This document shows positions 45,425 through 54,655 of a stretch of DNA of 64,000 bases, piece by piece. The notes below the pieces were generated by a model, which saw only the letters and a program-made list of their open reading frames with translations, searched no databases and was not told where the DNA came from. The translations under genes and the position numbers were made by a program. Within the stretch, counting starts at the first letter, position 1; each line of letters begins with the position of its first letter. The DNA is taken from NCBI RefSeq assembly GCF_002925845.1, contig NZ_PDNI01000062.1, forward strand, positions 1 through 64,000, given 5' to 3'. The DNA comes from Roseovarius nitratireducens (GTDB lineage: Bacteria > Pseudomonadota > Alphaproteobacteria > Rhodobacterales > Rhodobacteraceae).

Positions 45425-45469
45425 CGAAATCTTCAAAAGATTTCGGCGCGCTTTCTTTCAAAGAAAGCG
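45425..45469. repeat. Pair of AT-rich palindromes, copy 1 (behind topA)
   Basis: Two adjacent hairpins: CGAAATCTT-CAA-AAGATTTCG (45425-45445) and CGCTTTCTT-TCA-AAGAAAGCG (45449-45469). A very similar pair lies at 60062-60108. The first could end topA transcription; no long T-run follows. Confidence 0.75.
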
Positions 45470-45590
45470 GGCGTAATGGCCGGGGCTACGTAGTAATCCG
45501 TAAATCGCCGCGATGCAGCGCGCGCCGCGTTGACACCGCCCCCCGCCCCGCCGCATACCAAGGTCGACGGATTTCAGGAGGAGATGCGCG

Positions 45591-46313
45591 ATGTCCAAGG
45601 TATACGGCTCGGCGGCCGAGGCGCTTGACGGGCTCTTGCAGGATGACATGACCATCGCCGCGGGCGGCTTCGGCCTCTGCGGCATCCCCGAGTTGCTGCT
45701 CGCCGCGATCCGCGATTCGGGCGCCAAGAACCTCACCTTCGCGTCCAACAACGCAGGCGTTGACGATTTCGGCATCGGCATCCTGCTGCAGACCCGGCAG
45801 GTCAGAAAGATGATGTCGTCCTACGTGGGCGAGAACGCCGAATTCATGCGCCAGTATCTCAGCGGTGAGCTCGAGCTCGAATTCAACCCCCAGGGCACGC
45901 TCGCCGAGCGGATGCGCGCGGGCGGCGCTGGCATTCCGGGCTTCTATACCAAGACCGGCGTCGGCACCCAGATCGCCGAGGGCAAGGAACACAAGGATTT
46001 TCCCACCGGCCCCGGCGGCCAGCCCGAGACCTATATCCTCGAGCGCGGCATCTTCGCCGACCTCTCGATCGTCAAGGCATGGAAGGCCGACACCACCGGC
46101 AACTGCATCTTCCGCAAGACCGCGCGCAACTTCAACCCGCCCGCGGCCATGTGCGGCCGCACCTGCGTGATGGAGGTCGAGGAGATCGTCGAACCCGGCA
46201 CGCTCGACCCCGACTGCATCCACCTGCCCGGCATCTACGTGCACCGCCTGATCCAGGGCGACCACGAGAAACGCATCGAACAACGCACCGTGCGCAAGAG
46301 GGAGGAAGCCTGA
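45591..46313 (+). CDS. scoA: 3-oxoacid CoA-transferase subunit A
   Basis: The A subunit (240 residues) of the succinyl-CoA:acetoacetate CoA-transferase. The CoA-binding loop is [24 protein letters not shown], and [25 protein letters not shown] is the family stretch. The heterodimer moves CoA between succinyl-CoA and acetoacetate, so it links ketone-body or PHB breakdown products to the TCA cycle. RBS: AGGAGGAG before the ATG. Its stop overlaps the scoB ATG by one base. Confidence 0.95.
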   Translation: MSKVYGSAAEALDGLLQDDMTIAAGGFGLCGIPELLLAAIRDSGAKNLTFASNNAGVDDFGIGILLQTRQVRKMMSSYVGENAEFMRQYLSGELELEFNPQGTLAERMRAGGAGIPGFYTKTGVGTQIAEGKEHKDFPTGPGGQPETYILERGIFADLSIVKAWKADTTGNCIFRKTARNFNPPAAMCGRTCVMEVEEIVEPGTLDPDCIHLPGIYVHRLIQGDHEKRIEQRTVRKREEA

Positions 46314-46942
46314 TGCCCTGGACCCGCGACCAGATGGCGGCACGCGCCGCGCAGGAGCTCGAGGACGGCACCTATGTCAATCTCGGCATCGGCATCCCGA
46401 CCCTGGTGTCGAACTACATCCCCGAGGGCGTTCAGGTGACGCTGCAATCCGAAAACGGGATGCTCGGCATGGGCCCCTTCCCGCTCGAGGGCGACGAAGA
46501 CCCCGATCTCATCAACGCCGGCAAGCAGACCATCACCGAGCTGCCCCACACCGCCTATTTCGACAGCGCCACCTCCTTCGGCATGATCCGGGGCGGCAAG
46601 ATCGCGATGGCGATCCTCGGCGCGATGGAGGTGGCCGAGAACGGCGATCTGGCCAACTGGATGATCCCCGGCAAGCTGATCAAGGGCATGGGCGGCGCGA
46701 TGGACCTCGTCGCCGGCGTGCGCCGGGTGGTGGTGGTAATGGACCACACCAACAAGGCGGGTGAATCAAAGCTGCTCAAGAAATGCACCCTGCCGCTTAC
46801 TGGCACCGGCGTGGTGAATCGCATCGTCACCAACCTCGGCGTGCTCGACGTGGTCGAGGGGGGCCTGCGCATCGTGGAATGCGCCGATGGCGTGACCGAG
46901 GACGAGATCCGCGCCGCCACCGAGGCCGCGATCGTCAACTGA
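46313..46942 (+). CDS. scoB: 3-oxoacid CoA-transferase subunit B
   Basis: The B subunit (209 residues) starting [22 protein letters not shown] at 46313 overlapping the scoA stop (TGATG). The catalytic glutamate is in [19 protein letters not shown], and GGHVDVTVLGA-type text is represented by [23 protein letters not shown]. It completes the CoA-transferase. Together with phaA/phaB in the window it suggests active acetoacetyl-CoA metabolism. A strong hairpin ends the operon. Confidence 0.95.
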   Translation: MPWTRDQMAARAAQELEDGTYVNLGIGIPTLVSNYIPEGVQVTLQSENGMLGMGPFPLEGDEDPDLINAGKQTITELPHTAYFDSATSFGMIRGGKIAMAILGAMEVAENGDLANWMIPGKLIKGMGGAMDLVAGVRRVVVVMDHTNKAGESKLLKKCTLPLTGTGVVNRIVTNLGVLDVVEGGLRIVECADGVTEDEIRAATEAAIVN

Positions 46943-46954
46943 AACCGTCAACCG

Positions 46955-46986
46955 ACCGGGGCCGGGCCACCCCGCCCGGCCCCGGT
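46955..46986. terminator. Strong hairpin between convergent scoB and lytic transglycosylase genes
   Basis: A 13-bp perfect stem, ACCGGGGCCGGGC (46955-46967) with GCCCGGCCCCGGT (46974-46986) and a 6-nt loop, lies exactly between the two stop codons. It can work on both strands. It has no T-tract. Confidence 0.65.
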
Positions 46987-47796
46987 CTAGTTCAACGCCA
47001 GGTCGAAGGCGCAGGCGTCGGTGACGAGTTCGGGCCGCGTCTTGCACAGCCCCCGCGCCACCTCGAAGGCCGCGAGCACGCGCGGCACGTAATCGCGCGT
47101 CTCCGCAAAGGGGGGCACGCCGCCATGGTCGCGCAGCGCCCCCTCGCCCGCGTTGTAGCCCGCCAGCGCCAGGATGACGTCGCCGCCGAATTCGCCGATC
47201 AGCCAATCGAGATAGGCCGCGCCGCCGCGGATGTTCTCGGTCGGGGCAAGCGGGTCGGTCACGCCGAATCGCGCCGCCGTGTCGGGCATGAGCTGCATCA
47301 GCCCCTGCGCCCCCTTCTCGGACACCACCTCCACGCGCCCGCCCGATTCCACCGCGATCACGGACAGCACCAGCGCGGGCGACACCCGCGTGCCGACGGT
47401 GGCGCGCAGGATGTCGGCGCCCTGCGCGCGCAGGATGTCACGCAGGGTTTGCAGCCGCGGCACCGCTGGGGCCGCCCCATCGGGCGGATTGGCGAGACGT
47501 GTCATCGCGACGCGCAGGCGCAAAGCCCCGTCAGCGTCGAGCGCGGCGGGCACCTCCTCCCAGAACCAGCCGAGGCGCGGCTCCGCCCGCGCACCTGCCT
47601 CGCTCCTGCCGTCGGCAAGCGGGGCCTCGCGCGGCGTGATCTGCACCAGCGGGCCGCGCGGCGCACCGGGTTTCGGGGCTTCCTCGAACTTGGGCGAGAA
47701 GTCGGGAAAGGGCGGCGGGCCATCGCCCCGCGCGCCGCCACCCGGTGCCAGCGCGGCACAGAAGCACAGAACCCTGAATATTCCGTTGATCGGCAC
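46987..47796 (-). CDS. Secreted lytic murein transglycosylase (SLT domain)
   Basis: A protein of 269 residues with a signal peptide (about 1-22), a Pro-rich region, and a C-terminal SLT domain. The catalytic Glu is in VLSVIAVESGGRVEVVS (ES motif); the others are KGAQGLMQLMPDTAARFGV and ILALAGYNAGEGALRDHGGVPPFAETRDYV. It cuts glycan strands of peptidoglycan and could open the wall for envelope machines such as the adjacent Tad pilus, although a direct link is inference. It is the last gene before the tad locus on the other strand. Confidence 0.9.
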   Translation of the reverse strand: MPINGIFRVLCFCAALAPGGGARGDGPPPFPDFSPKFEEAPKPGAPRGPLVQITPREAPLADGRSEAGARAEPRLGWFWEEVPAALDADGALRLRVAMTRLANPPDGAAPAVPRLQTLRDILRAQGADILRATVGTRVSPALVLSVIAVESGGRVEVVSEKGAQGLMQLMPDTAARFGVTDPLAPTENIRGGAAYLDWLIGEFGGDVILALAGYNAGEGALRDHGGVPPFAETRDYVPRVLAAFEVARGLCKTRPELVTDACAFDLALN

Positions 47797-48142
47797 TGCT
47801 CTGCCCCGGATCGTTTCCCTCCATCATGTCAACAATCCGCTCTCATGGCCAGAATCGTTGCGTGAAATACGGATCGTTTTGCGCGATTTTCGTCAAATTC
47901 TGCACGCAAAAGATGTAGATCGAGAGATATTTTCTGTTTATTTCTTTTGTTTTCAGTATTTTGATAACTTTCTCGGTGAAATTCATCAAAACACGAAAAT
48001 CGCTGCATTGCCGCCCAAATCACGCCCGGATTCGGCGGCCATATGGGATCACACCACGACGGCAACGGGCCATAAAACTGGAGGGTCTGAAACCGGGGTG
48101 GATGTGAAAACTGAGCAACTGATCCTTTGGAGGGACCAAACC
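47797..48142. other. AT-rich intergenic region upstream of the pilin gene
   Basis: 346 bp with no gene. From 47890 to 48000 it is markedly AT-rich, unlike the surrounding DNA (TTTTCTGTTTATTTCTTTTG and the following bases). This region should contain the flp promoter; no exact -10/-35 pair can be assigned. Confidence 0.5.
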
Positions 48143-48352
48143 ATGATGAACTTTTTCAAGAACTTCTCGAAAGACGAAGACGGCGCAGTGACGGTTGACT
48201 GGGTCGTGCTGACCGCAGCAGTCGTGGGCCTCGGCATCGCCGCGATTTCCACGGTGCGCGGCGGCATCGATTCCATGGCTGGCGATATCAGCACTTCACT
48301 CACCGACGGCGGCGTGGCTGCGGTGGGCACGCTTGGCAGTACCGGCGAGTAA
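48143..48352 (+). CDS. Flp-type small pilin
   Basis: A 69-residue prepilin: short basic leader MMNFFKNFSKDEDG, then the hydrophobic mature start AVTVDWVVLTAAVVGLGIAA, and a Gly/Ser-rich tail. Cleavage is expected after Gly14. The residue at +5 is Asp (AVTVD) rather than the usual Glu, so this is an Asp5 variant of the type IVb pilins. It is the most upstream gene of the Tad locus and is followed by a strong hairpin. RBS GGAGG at about 48129. It polymerises into the Flp pilus used in tight attachment, by family knowledge. Confidence 0.85.
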   Translation: MMNFFKNFSKDEDGAVTVDWVVLTAAVVGLGIAAISTVRGGIDSMAGDISTSLTDGGVAAVGTLGSTGE

Positions 48353-48391
48353 CTGCTCGTCTTGGCTCAATGCCGAGTCAGCGAAACGGTC

Positions 48392-48418
48392 ATGGCCGCA
48401 GGGTATCCCTGCGGCCAT
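48392..48418 (+). terminator. Hairpin behind the pilin gene (attenuator-like)
   Basis: A 12-bp perfect stem, ATGGCCGCAGGG (48392-48403) with CCCTGCGGCCAT (48407-48418), loop TAT, then a short TT. It sits 40 bp after the flp stop. It would protect the pilin mRNA or limit read-through into cpaB. Confidence 0.7.
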
Positions 48419-48559
48419 TTCCGCAAGAGACTTCGGCAGGGTCGCGTGCGGCATATCGTTGCCGTATCTGCTCCAACGTATTGACACAATCTCGTGCAAG
48501 AAATTGGTTATGTGCTCATCTTCGAGATAACCTAGGGGTGCATCGAAAAGGAATAACCC

Positions 48560-49432
48560 ATGCGCTTGATCTTCGGACTGGTCCTGCTGATCGGTATCGG
48601 CCTTGCAGGCTTTGCCACCTACATGGCGAAGAATTACATCGAGCAATACCAGCAACAGCTCGCCCAGGAGCGCAAGCAGCGCGCCCCGGAGATCGAGACC
48701 GTTGATGTCCTGGTGGCCGCGCGCGACCTGAAATACGGTGAAAAGCTGGAAAAGGACGCGGTGAAAAGCGTGAAGTACCCCAAGTCGTCGCTGCCCGAGG
48801 GTGTCTTTACCGAAGCCACAGCCCTCTTTCCAGAGGAGGCGCGCGATCCGCGCGAGGTGCTGCGCAGCATGGTCGAGGGCGAGGTGATCCTCGCCGGCAA
48901 GGTGACCGACCCGGGTGAGCCCGCGGGCATCGGATCGCGGCTCGCGTCCGGGATGCGCGCCTTCGCCATCGAGGTGGACGCCAAGAGCGGTGTTTCGGGT
49001 TTCCTGCGCCCCGGCGACCGGGTCGATGTCTACTGGACCGGCTCTGTCGGCAAGGGCAACATGCGCACCGAAGGCAATTCCACCGGTAGCGTGACCAAGC
49101 TCATCGAGTCCCGGATGCCGCTTGTCGCCGTCGACCAGAGCGCCGACATAGACCGTGACGAGGCCCGCATCGCGCGCACCGTGACGGTCGAGGCAACCCC
49201 GCAGCAGGTCGCTTCGCTCGCGCAGGCACAATCCACCGGGCGGCTGTCGCTGTCGCTCGTCGGCGCGCTCGACCAGACCACGTCGGAGGTGATCGAGGTC
49301 GATCAGTATCGCCTGCTCGGCATCAAGGCCGCCGAAGCCCCCAAACCGCCGCAAATGGAAGAAGAGCGCTGCACCATACGCACGCGCCGCGGCTCCGAAG
49401 TCGTCATGACCCCCATCCCCTGCACCAACTGA
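48560..49432 (+). CDS. cpaB: Tad pilus assembly protein CpaB/RcpC
   Basis: A protein of 290 residues. The N-terminal TM helix MRLIFGLVLLIGIGLAGFATY is followed by a coiled region and a SAF/CpaB domain: VLVAARDLKYGEKLEKDAVKSVKYPKSSLPEG and GSRLASGMRAFAIEVDAKSGVSGFLRPGDRVDVYWTG. It works in the periplasm and helps the secretin form and pass the Flp pilus. It opens the row of assembly genes, which all point the same way. Confidence 0.92.
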   Translation: MRLIFGLVLLIGIGLAGFATYMAKNYIEQYQQQLAQERKQRAPEIETVDVLVAARDLKYGEKLEKDAVKSVKYPKSSLPEGVFTEATALFPEEARDPREVLRSMVEGEVILAGKVTDPGEPAGIGSRLASGMRAFAIEVDAKSGVSGFLRPGDRVDVYWTGSVGKGNMRTEGNSTGSVTKLIESRMPLVAVDQSADIDRDEARIARTVTVEATPQQVASLAQAQSTGRLSLSLVGALDQTTSEVIEVDQYRLLGIKAAEAPKPPQMEEERCTIRTRRGSEVVMTPIPCTN

Positions 49433-49454
49433 GGCGGCGCACGCGCCCCACCAT

Positions 49455-49478
49455 CGGGGCCGCCTTCGGGCGGCCCCG
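49455..49478 (+). terminator. GC hairpin with TTCG tetraloop after cpaB
   Basis: A 10-bp stem CGGGGCCGCC / GGCGGCCCCG closed by the ultra-stable TTCG loop. It sits 23 bp after cpaB and may partly stop or stabilise the transcript ahead of cpaC. No U-tract is present. Confidence 0.55.
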
Positions 49479-49628
49479 CGCATTCCGGGCGGGCAGAAAC
49501 GGCACGGCGAGGATCAAAGACGGCGCGAATCTCATTGATTCCTTGCAAAATTCGCAATTCTCACGCAGAGTAACGCCAAACGCGGGCGCAAGACCCGGAC
49601 CAGAGGCGTGATCGGAGAGGCAGGTCAC

Positions 49629-51053
49629 ATGAGCATCAGGACCATTCTACACTCGGCCCTCGCGGTCGCGTTGATCTGCGTGGGTGTGAGCGCACTGCCC
49701 GCCCATGCCGAAACCGTGCGCGTCGTGCGCGGCGATGCGTCCAGCAATATCAACGTCGCGATGAACCGCGCGATCGTCGTGGAAAGCGATGTCTCTTTCG
49801 CCGAGCTGAGCATCGCCAACCCTGCCATCGCCGATTTCTCGACCCTCTCGGACCGCACCATTTACGTTCTCGGCAAGGCGCCGGGGCGCACCACGCTGAC
49901 GCTGTTTGGCGACACCGGGCGGCTCATCACCAATATCGACGTGCATGTCAGCACCGATATCGCCGAGTTCAAGGAACGCCTCCGCCAGATCCTGCCGGGC
50001 GAAAAGATCGAGGTGCGCACCGCCAATGACGGCATCGTGCTGTCGGGCACGGTGTCGAGCCCGACGCGGCTGCAACGCGCGCTCGATCTCGCCGAGCGCT
50101 ACGCGCCCGAGCGCGTGTCGAACCTCATGTCGGTCTCGGGCAAGCAGCAGGTCATGCTCAAGGTCCGCTTTGCCGAAATGCAACGCACGGTGTCCAAGGC
50201 GCTGTCGACCTCGCTCTCCGTGGATGGCCTGTCGTCACTCACCGGCGAGGGGGTGGGGGTCGCGGGCGCGCGGCTCGGCACCAACCAGATCGGCGGCGGC
50301 GATACCGTCGTGCCCGGGACGGTCAACAACCAGACCGCCGCCGGCACCGCCTTCATCGGCTTCGATATCGGTTCGGTCGAGCTTGGCATCCTGCTCGAGG
50401 CGCTAGAGACCAAGGGCGTCGTGCGCACCCTGGCAGAGCCCAATCTCACCGCCCTCTCGGGCCAGGAGGCAAGCTTTCTCGCCGGGGGCGAATTCCCCAT
50501 CCCCGTGGCGCAGGAAGAGGGCACCATCACCGTCAATTACAAGAAATTCGGGGTTGAGCTGAAATTCATCCCGCGCGTGCTCGACGATGGCGTGATCAAC
50601 CTCGAGATGGCGGCGGCGGTGTCGTCGATCGACGACAGCCAGCAGGTCAATGCCGGCACGATCACGCTGCCCGCCTTCCGTCGGCGCGACACCTCGACCA
50701 CGGTCTCGATCCGCGACGGCGAGAGCTTTGCCATCGCCGGGCTTCTGCAGGACGACTTCCGCGACAACAATGCACAGGTGCCCTGGCTCGGCGATGTGCC
50801 GGTGCTGGGCGCGCTGTTTCGCAGCGCCGATTACCTGCGTGCCCAGAGCGAACTCGTCATCATCATCTCGGCACATCTCGTCTCGCCCACGCGGGGCGAG
50901 GCGCTGGCGCTGCCCACCGACCGGGTGCGCCTGCCCTCCGAGGGCGATCTGTTTCTCAACGGGCGCGTGATGCGTGACGCACCGAAATCCGGTGCCGCGG
51001 GCGAGGTCGCCCGGCAGGATTTCACCGGGTCTTACGGCTATGTGATGGAATGA
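49629..51053 (+). CDS. cpaC: Tad pilus outer-membrane secretin CpaC/RcpA
   Basis: A protein of 474 residues. Signal peptide MSIRTILHSALAVALICVGVSALPAHAE, an N-terminal BON-like/N0 domain (about 30-150), and the secretin domain (about 240-440) with the family text LEALETKGVVRTLAEPNLTALSGQEASFLAGGEFPIPVAQEEG and VPWLGDVPVLGALFRSADYLRAQSELVIIISAHLVSP. It multimerises into the channel by which the pilus leaves the cell. ATG 49629 follows GGAGAGGCAGG. The gene ends in ATGA overlap with the OmpA-type gene frame. Confidence 0.93.
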   Translation: MSIRTILHSALAVALICVGVSALPAHAETVRVVRGDASSNINVAMNRAIVVESDVSFAELSIANPAIADFSTLSDRTIYVLGKAPGRTTLTLFGDTGRLITNIDVHVSTDIAEFKERLRQILPGEKIEVRTANDGIVLSGTVSSPTRLQRALDLAERYAPERVSNLMSVSGKQQVMLKVRFAEMQRTVSKALSTSLSVDGLSSLTGEGVGVAGARLGTNQIGGGDTVVPGTVNNQTAAGTAFIGFDIGSVELGILLEALETKGVVRTLAEPNLTALSGQEASFLAGGEFPIPVAQEEGTITVNYKKFGVELKFIPRVLDDGVINLEMAAAVSSIDDSQQVNAGTITLPAFRRRDTSTTVSIRDGESFAIAGLLQDDFRDNNAQVPWLGDVPVLGALFRSADYLRAQSELVIIISAHLVSPTRGEALALPTDRVRLPSEGDLFLNGRVMRDAPKSGAAGEVARQDFTGSYGYVME

Positions 51054-51067
51054 CAGGGGGCAGGGCG

Positions 51068-51733
51068 ATGAAACGGTATCTGGCGATCTCCGGCCTCTTC
51101 GTCACGGTGGCCTGTGCGTCACCCGATGGCGATGTCGTTCGCTCCTATTTCGGCGAGGCGGGATCGCTCGTCGACAATGGTGCCTTCGGCGAGGCGTCGA
51201 TGAACAACCACCTCGTGATGACCGGAGAGCGAAGCTATGTCTTCGACCTTGCCAACCGTTTCGCCAGCGAGGTCGACAGCACGGTGAACTTCTCCTTCGA
51301 CTCGGTCGTGCTCGACGCGGGCGCACGCGACACCCTGCGCGAACAGGCGCACTGGATTCGCCAGTTCCCCGAGGTGCGCTTCCGCGTCTACGGCCATACC
51401 GACGCTGTCGGCCCAGAGGCTTATAACAAGTCGCTCGGGCTGCGCCGCGCACAGGCGGTGGTACGCTACCTCGCCAGCCAGGGCGTCGGCCGCGACCGGC
51501 TCGAGGCGGTCGCCTCCTTCGGCGAAACCCAGCCGCTGATCGTCACGCAAGGCCGCGAGAGGCGCAACCGCCGCACCGTGACCGAGGTCTCTGGCTTCGT
51601 CGGCTCGCATCCGATCGTGATGGACGGCAAGTATGCCGAAGTGGTCTATCGCGAATATGTCGAGAGTGCGACCTGGGAATCCACTGTCACGCTCGATGCC
51701 GAGACAGCGGGCGGCGGCGGCGGCGAGCAATAG
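51068..51733 (+). CDS. OmpA-family peptidoglycan-binding lipoprotein of the Tad locus
   Basis: A protein of 221 residues. From the ATG at 51068 it starts MKRYLAISGLFVTVACASPDG, a probable lipoprotein signal. The C-terminal OmpA domain (about 85-190) has VNFSFDSVVLDAGARDTLREQ, HTDAVGPEAYNKSLGLRRAQAVVRYL and GRERRNRRTVTEVSGFV (the NR peptidoglycan contact). It occupies the position of CpaD in other Tad loci and probably ties the secretin to the wall. Another ATG at 51050 overlaps cpaC by 4 bases, so the exact start is uncertain. Confidence 0.85.
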   Translation: MKRYLAISGLFVTVACASPDGDVVRSYFGEAGSLVDNGAFGEASMNNHLVMTGERSYVFDLANRFASEVDSTVNFSFDSVVLDAGARDTLREQAHWIRQFPEVRFRVYGHTDAVGPEAYNKSLGLRRAQAVVRYLASQGVGRDRLEAVASFGETQPLIVTQGRERRNRRTVTEVSGFVGSHPIVMDGKYAEVVYREYVESATWESTVTLDAETAGGGGGEQ

Positions 51734-51977
51734 CCCCGCCGCGTCAGATCGGCCCTGCCCGAGACCCGCCGCACCAGGCGGGTCTTCTTGTCTCCGGGCT
51801 TCCTACAATTACGATCTTTTGGCCAAAATGTCGCCCACATTAACGGCCATGTTTCCATTATCGAGCAATGCCCCGCGCCGTCTGACGCGACCGATCCGCA
51901 CCCCGCCCCTTTCGCGGTGTGCGATCCGACGTGCCGGACGGAGAGGGCCCCGACCGACAATAGTGGTGAGTATCAAC

Positions 51978-53201
51978 ATGACCCAGACCGACACAACGCC
52001 GATCCGCGCCTGCACCATCAGCAGGGATGTGCAGAACTTCGACCTGCTCATCGAGGACATGGAGGCCACCCTCGGCGAGGCCTGGGGCGATCTGGGCTTT
52101 TCCGAGGCGCTGGCCTTCCTCAACCAGCCCGAGGCCGAGACCCTCGAATTCGTCGCGCTGGCGATGGACGAACACGACGAAGACGACCTGCCGCTGATGA
52201 ACCAGATCATCCTCGCTGCCGCCCAGCGCGGAATCAAGAGCATCCTCATCGCCGAGGATGTCAGCCCCGCCGCGCTCCACCAGCTTCTGCGCAACGGGGC
52301 GGACGAATTCGTGCCCTATCCCCTGCCAGAGCGCGAGTTGCAGGCCGCCATAGAGCGGCTGCGCGCGCCCGCCCCTTCCGCTGCAACCACCACCAAGGCC
52401 GAGCGTCTGCCCGAGGCCAGCGCCGAAGGCGGCGTGATTCTCGCCGTGCAGGGGCTCGCCGGGGGCACCGGGGCAACCACGCTCGCGGTCAACCTCGCCT
52501 GGGAACTGGCCAATATCAACAAGGCAAAGCCGCCGCAGGTCTGCATTTTGGACTTCAGCCTGCAATTCGGCTCGGTCGCCACCTTCCTCGACCTTCCGCG
52601 CCGCGACGTGGTGTTCGAGATGTGGTCGGATACCGAGCGACTCGACGAGGACGTGTTCCGCCAGGCGCTCGTCACCTTCGAGGACAAGCTGCGCGTGCTG
52701 ACCGCGCCCACAGATATCCTGCCGCTCGACATAATCGGCCCCGACGACGTGACCCGCGTGCTCGACCTCGCGCGCCGCCATTTCGACTACGTCATCGTCG
52801 ACATGCCCACCACGCTGGTGCAATGGACCGAGACGGTGCTCAACCAATGCCAGATCTATTTCGCCACGCTCGAGCTCGACATGCGCTCGGCGCAGAACAC
52901 CCTGCGCATCAAGCGCGCGCTCCAGGCCGAGGACCTGCCGCTAGAGAAGCTGCGCTACTGCCTCAACCGGGCGCCGAAATTCACCGATATCGGGGCGCGG
53001 TCCCGCGTCAAGCGGTTGGCCGAAAGCCTCGAGATCGGGCTCGAGCTTCAGCTTCCCGATGGCGGGCGCGCGGTGTCGCAAAGCGCCGATCACGGGCTGC
53101 CGCTCGCCTCGACCGCCGCCAAGAACCCGCTGCGCCGCGAGATCGCCAAGCTCGCCCAATCGCTGCACGAGCTCGGCCGCGACGAGGCCGAGGCCGCCTG
53201 A
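51978..53201 (+). CDS. cpaE: Tad pilus localisation ATPase CpaE/TadZ
   Basis: A protein of 407 residues. An N-terminal receiver-like domain (about 1-120, IRACTISRDVQNFDLLIEDM and GADEFVPYPLPERELQAAIERL) precedes a MinD/ParA-type ATPase with the deviant Walker A GLAGGTGATTLAVNLAW (about 158-175), switch VCILDFSLQFGSVATFLDLP, and VIVDMPTTL. TadZ/CpaE places the pilus machine at a pole. It lies 244 bp behind the OmpA gene. The ATG at 51978 is preferred; a GTG at 51966 is in frame. Confidence 0.92.
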   Translation: MTQTDTTPIRACTISRDVQNFDLLIEDMEATLGEAWGDLGFSEALAFLNQPEAETLEFVALAMDEHDEDDLPLMNQIILAAAQRGIKSILIAEDVSPAALHQLLRNGADEFVPYPLPERELQAAIERLRAPAPSAATTTKAERLPEASAEGGVILAVQGLAGGTGATTLAVNLAWELANINKAKPPQVCILDFSLQFGSVATFLDLPRRDVVFEMWSDTERLDEDVFRQALVTFEDKLRVLTAPTDILPLDIIGPDDVTRVLDLARRHFDYVIVDMPTTLVQWTETVLNQCQIYFATLELDMRSAQNTLRIKRALQAEDLPLEKLRYCLNRAPKFTDIGARSRVKRLAESLEIGLELQLPDGGRAVSQSADHGLPLASTAAKNPLRREIAKLAQSLHELGRDEAEAA

Positions 53202-53217
53202 GGAAAGGACGCCACAG

Positions 53218-54651
53218 ATGTTTTCGCGCTACAAGAAGTCAGGCGGCGCCACCCCTGCGCACAAGGAGCGCGCCGCGACGGCCAACAAGCCCGAGCCCGC
53301 CCCCAAGGTCACCAGCCTGCGCAGGCCGCCGCAGAAATCGGCGGCGGCGCCTGCGCCCGAGGACAAGGAACGCAAGCGCAAGGAGCGGCTTGGCGAGATC
53401 AAGATCGAGCTTCACCGCGCGCTGCTCGACAATCTCAACCTCTCCGCGCTAGACACCGCGACCGAGGCCGACCTGCGCGCCGAGATCACCGCCATTTCCT
53501 CGGAAATCCTCCAGGAAAAGGGGATCGTGCTCAACCGCGAGGACCGCGCCCGCCTGACGCAAGAGCTCTACGACGAGGTCAAGGGCCTCGGCCCCCTCGA
53601 GACGCTGCTCAAGGACGACACGATCAGCGACATCCTCGTGAACGGCCCGCACCAGATCTTCATCGAGCGCGAGGGTCGGCTCGTGGTGAGTGACGTCACC
53701 TTCAAGGACGAAAAGCACCTCCTGCGCATCATCGACAAGATCGTGAGCGCAGTCGGCCGCCGGGTGGACGAATCGAACCCTTACGTCGACGCCCGCCTCG
53801 CCGACGGCTCGCGATTCAACGCGATGGTGCCGCCCATCGCGGTGGATGGCAGCCTCGTGTCGATCCGCAAGTTCAAGAAGGACAAGCTCGGCATCGACGA
53901 TCTCGTGCGCTTCGGCGCTTTTTCCGAGGAAATGGCCGCCTATCTCCAGGCCGCCGTCGCCTGTCGGCTCAACATCGTCGTCTCGGGCGGCACCGGTTCG
54001 GGCAAGACCACCACCCTCAACGCGCTGTCGTCCTTCATCGACAATGCCGAACGCATCCTCACCGTCGAGGACACCGCCGAATTGCAGCTTCAGCAGGCCC
54101 ATGTCGGCCGGATGGAGACACGCCCCCCCAACGTCGAGGGCAAGGGCGAGGTGACCGCGCGCGACTGCATCAAGAACGCGCTCCGGATGCGCCCCGACCG
54201 GATCATCGTCGGCGAGACCCGCGGCGAAGAGGTGATCGACATGCTTCAGGCCATGAATACCGGCCATGACGGCTCGATGACCACGATCCACGCCAACAAC
54301 GCGCGCGACGCGTTCAGCCGTCTGGAAAACATGGTCGCGATGGCCGGGATCGAGATGCCGCTCAAGGCGGTGCGCAACCAGATCGCCAGCGCCGTCAACG
54401 TCATCGTGCAGGCCAACCGCCTGCAGGACGGCTCGCGCCGGATGACCTCGATCACCGAAGTGACCGGGATGGAGGGCGAGGTAATCTCGATGCAGGAGGT
54501 GTTCCGCTTCCAGCGGGTCGGAATCTCGTCCGATAACAAGATCATGGGCCATTTCACCGGCACCGGCGTGCGCTCGCACTTCACCGAGCGCTTCCGCCTG
54601 TGGGGCTACGACCTGCCGCCCTCCATCTACGAACCCATCGCGGCGGAGTGA
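53218..54651 (+). CDS. cpaF: Tad pilus secretion ATPase CpaF/TadA
   Basis: A protein of 477 residues. A basic, Ala/Pro-rich N-terminus (about 1-60) precedes the type II/IV secretion ATPase domain: Walker [22 protein letters not shown] (about 258-275), the Asp box VEDTAELQL, the Walker B region [41 protein letters not shown] (His box). It is the motor of pilus extension and retraction. RBS GAGGAAAGGA, ATG at 53218. It is 16 bp behind cpaE. Confidence 0.96.
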   Translation: MFSRYKKSGGATPAHKERAATANKPEPAPKVTSLRRPPQKSAAAPAPEDKERKRKERLGEIKIELHRALLDNLNLSALDTATEADLRAEITAISSEILQEKGIVLNREDRARLTQELYDEVKGLGPLETLLKDDTISDILVNGPHQIFIEREGRLVVSDVTFKDEKHLLRIIDKIVSAVGRRVDESNPYVDARLADGSRFNAMVPPIAVDGSLVSIRKFKKDKLGIDDLVRFGAFSEEMAAYLQAAVACRLNIVVSGGTGSGKTTTLNALSSFIDNAERILTVEDTAELQLQQAHVGRMETRPPNVEGKGEVTARDCIKNALRMRPDRIIVGETRGEEVIDMLQAMNTGHDGSMTTIHANNARDAFSRLENMVAMAGIEMPLKAVRNQIASAVNVIVQANRLQDGSRRMTSITEVTGMEGEVISMQEVFRFQRVGISSDNKIMGHFTGTGVRSHFTERFRLWGYDLPPSIYEPIAAE

Positions 54652-54655
54652 GACA

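Noticed and set aside
51829-51856. CtrA-like TTAAC before cpaE
   Set aside because: Only one half-site is present; no TTAA occurs 7 bp upstream.
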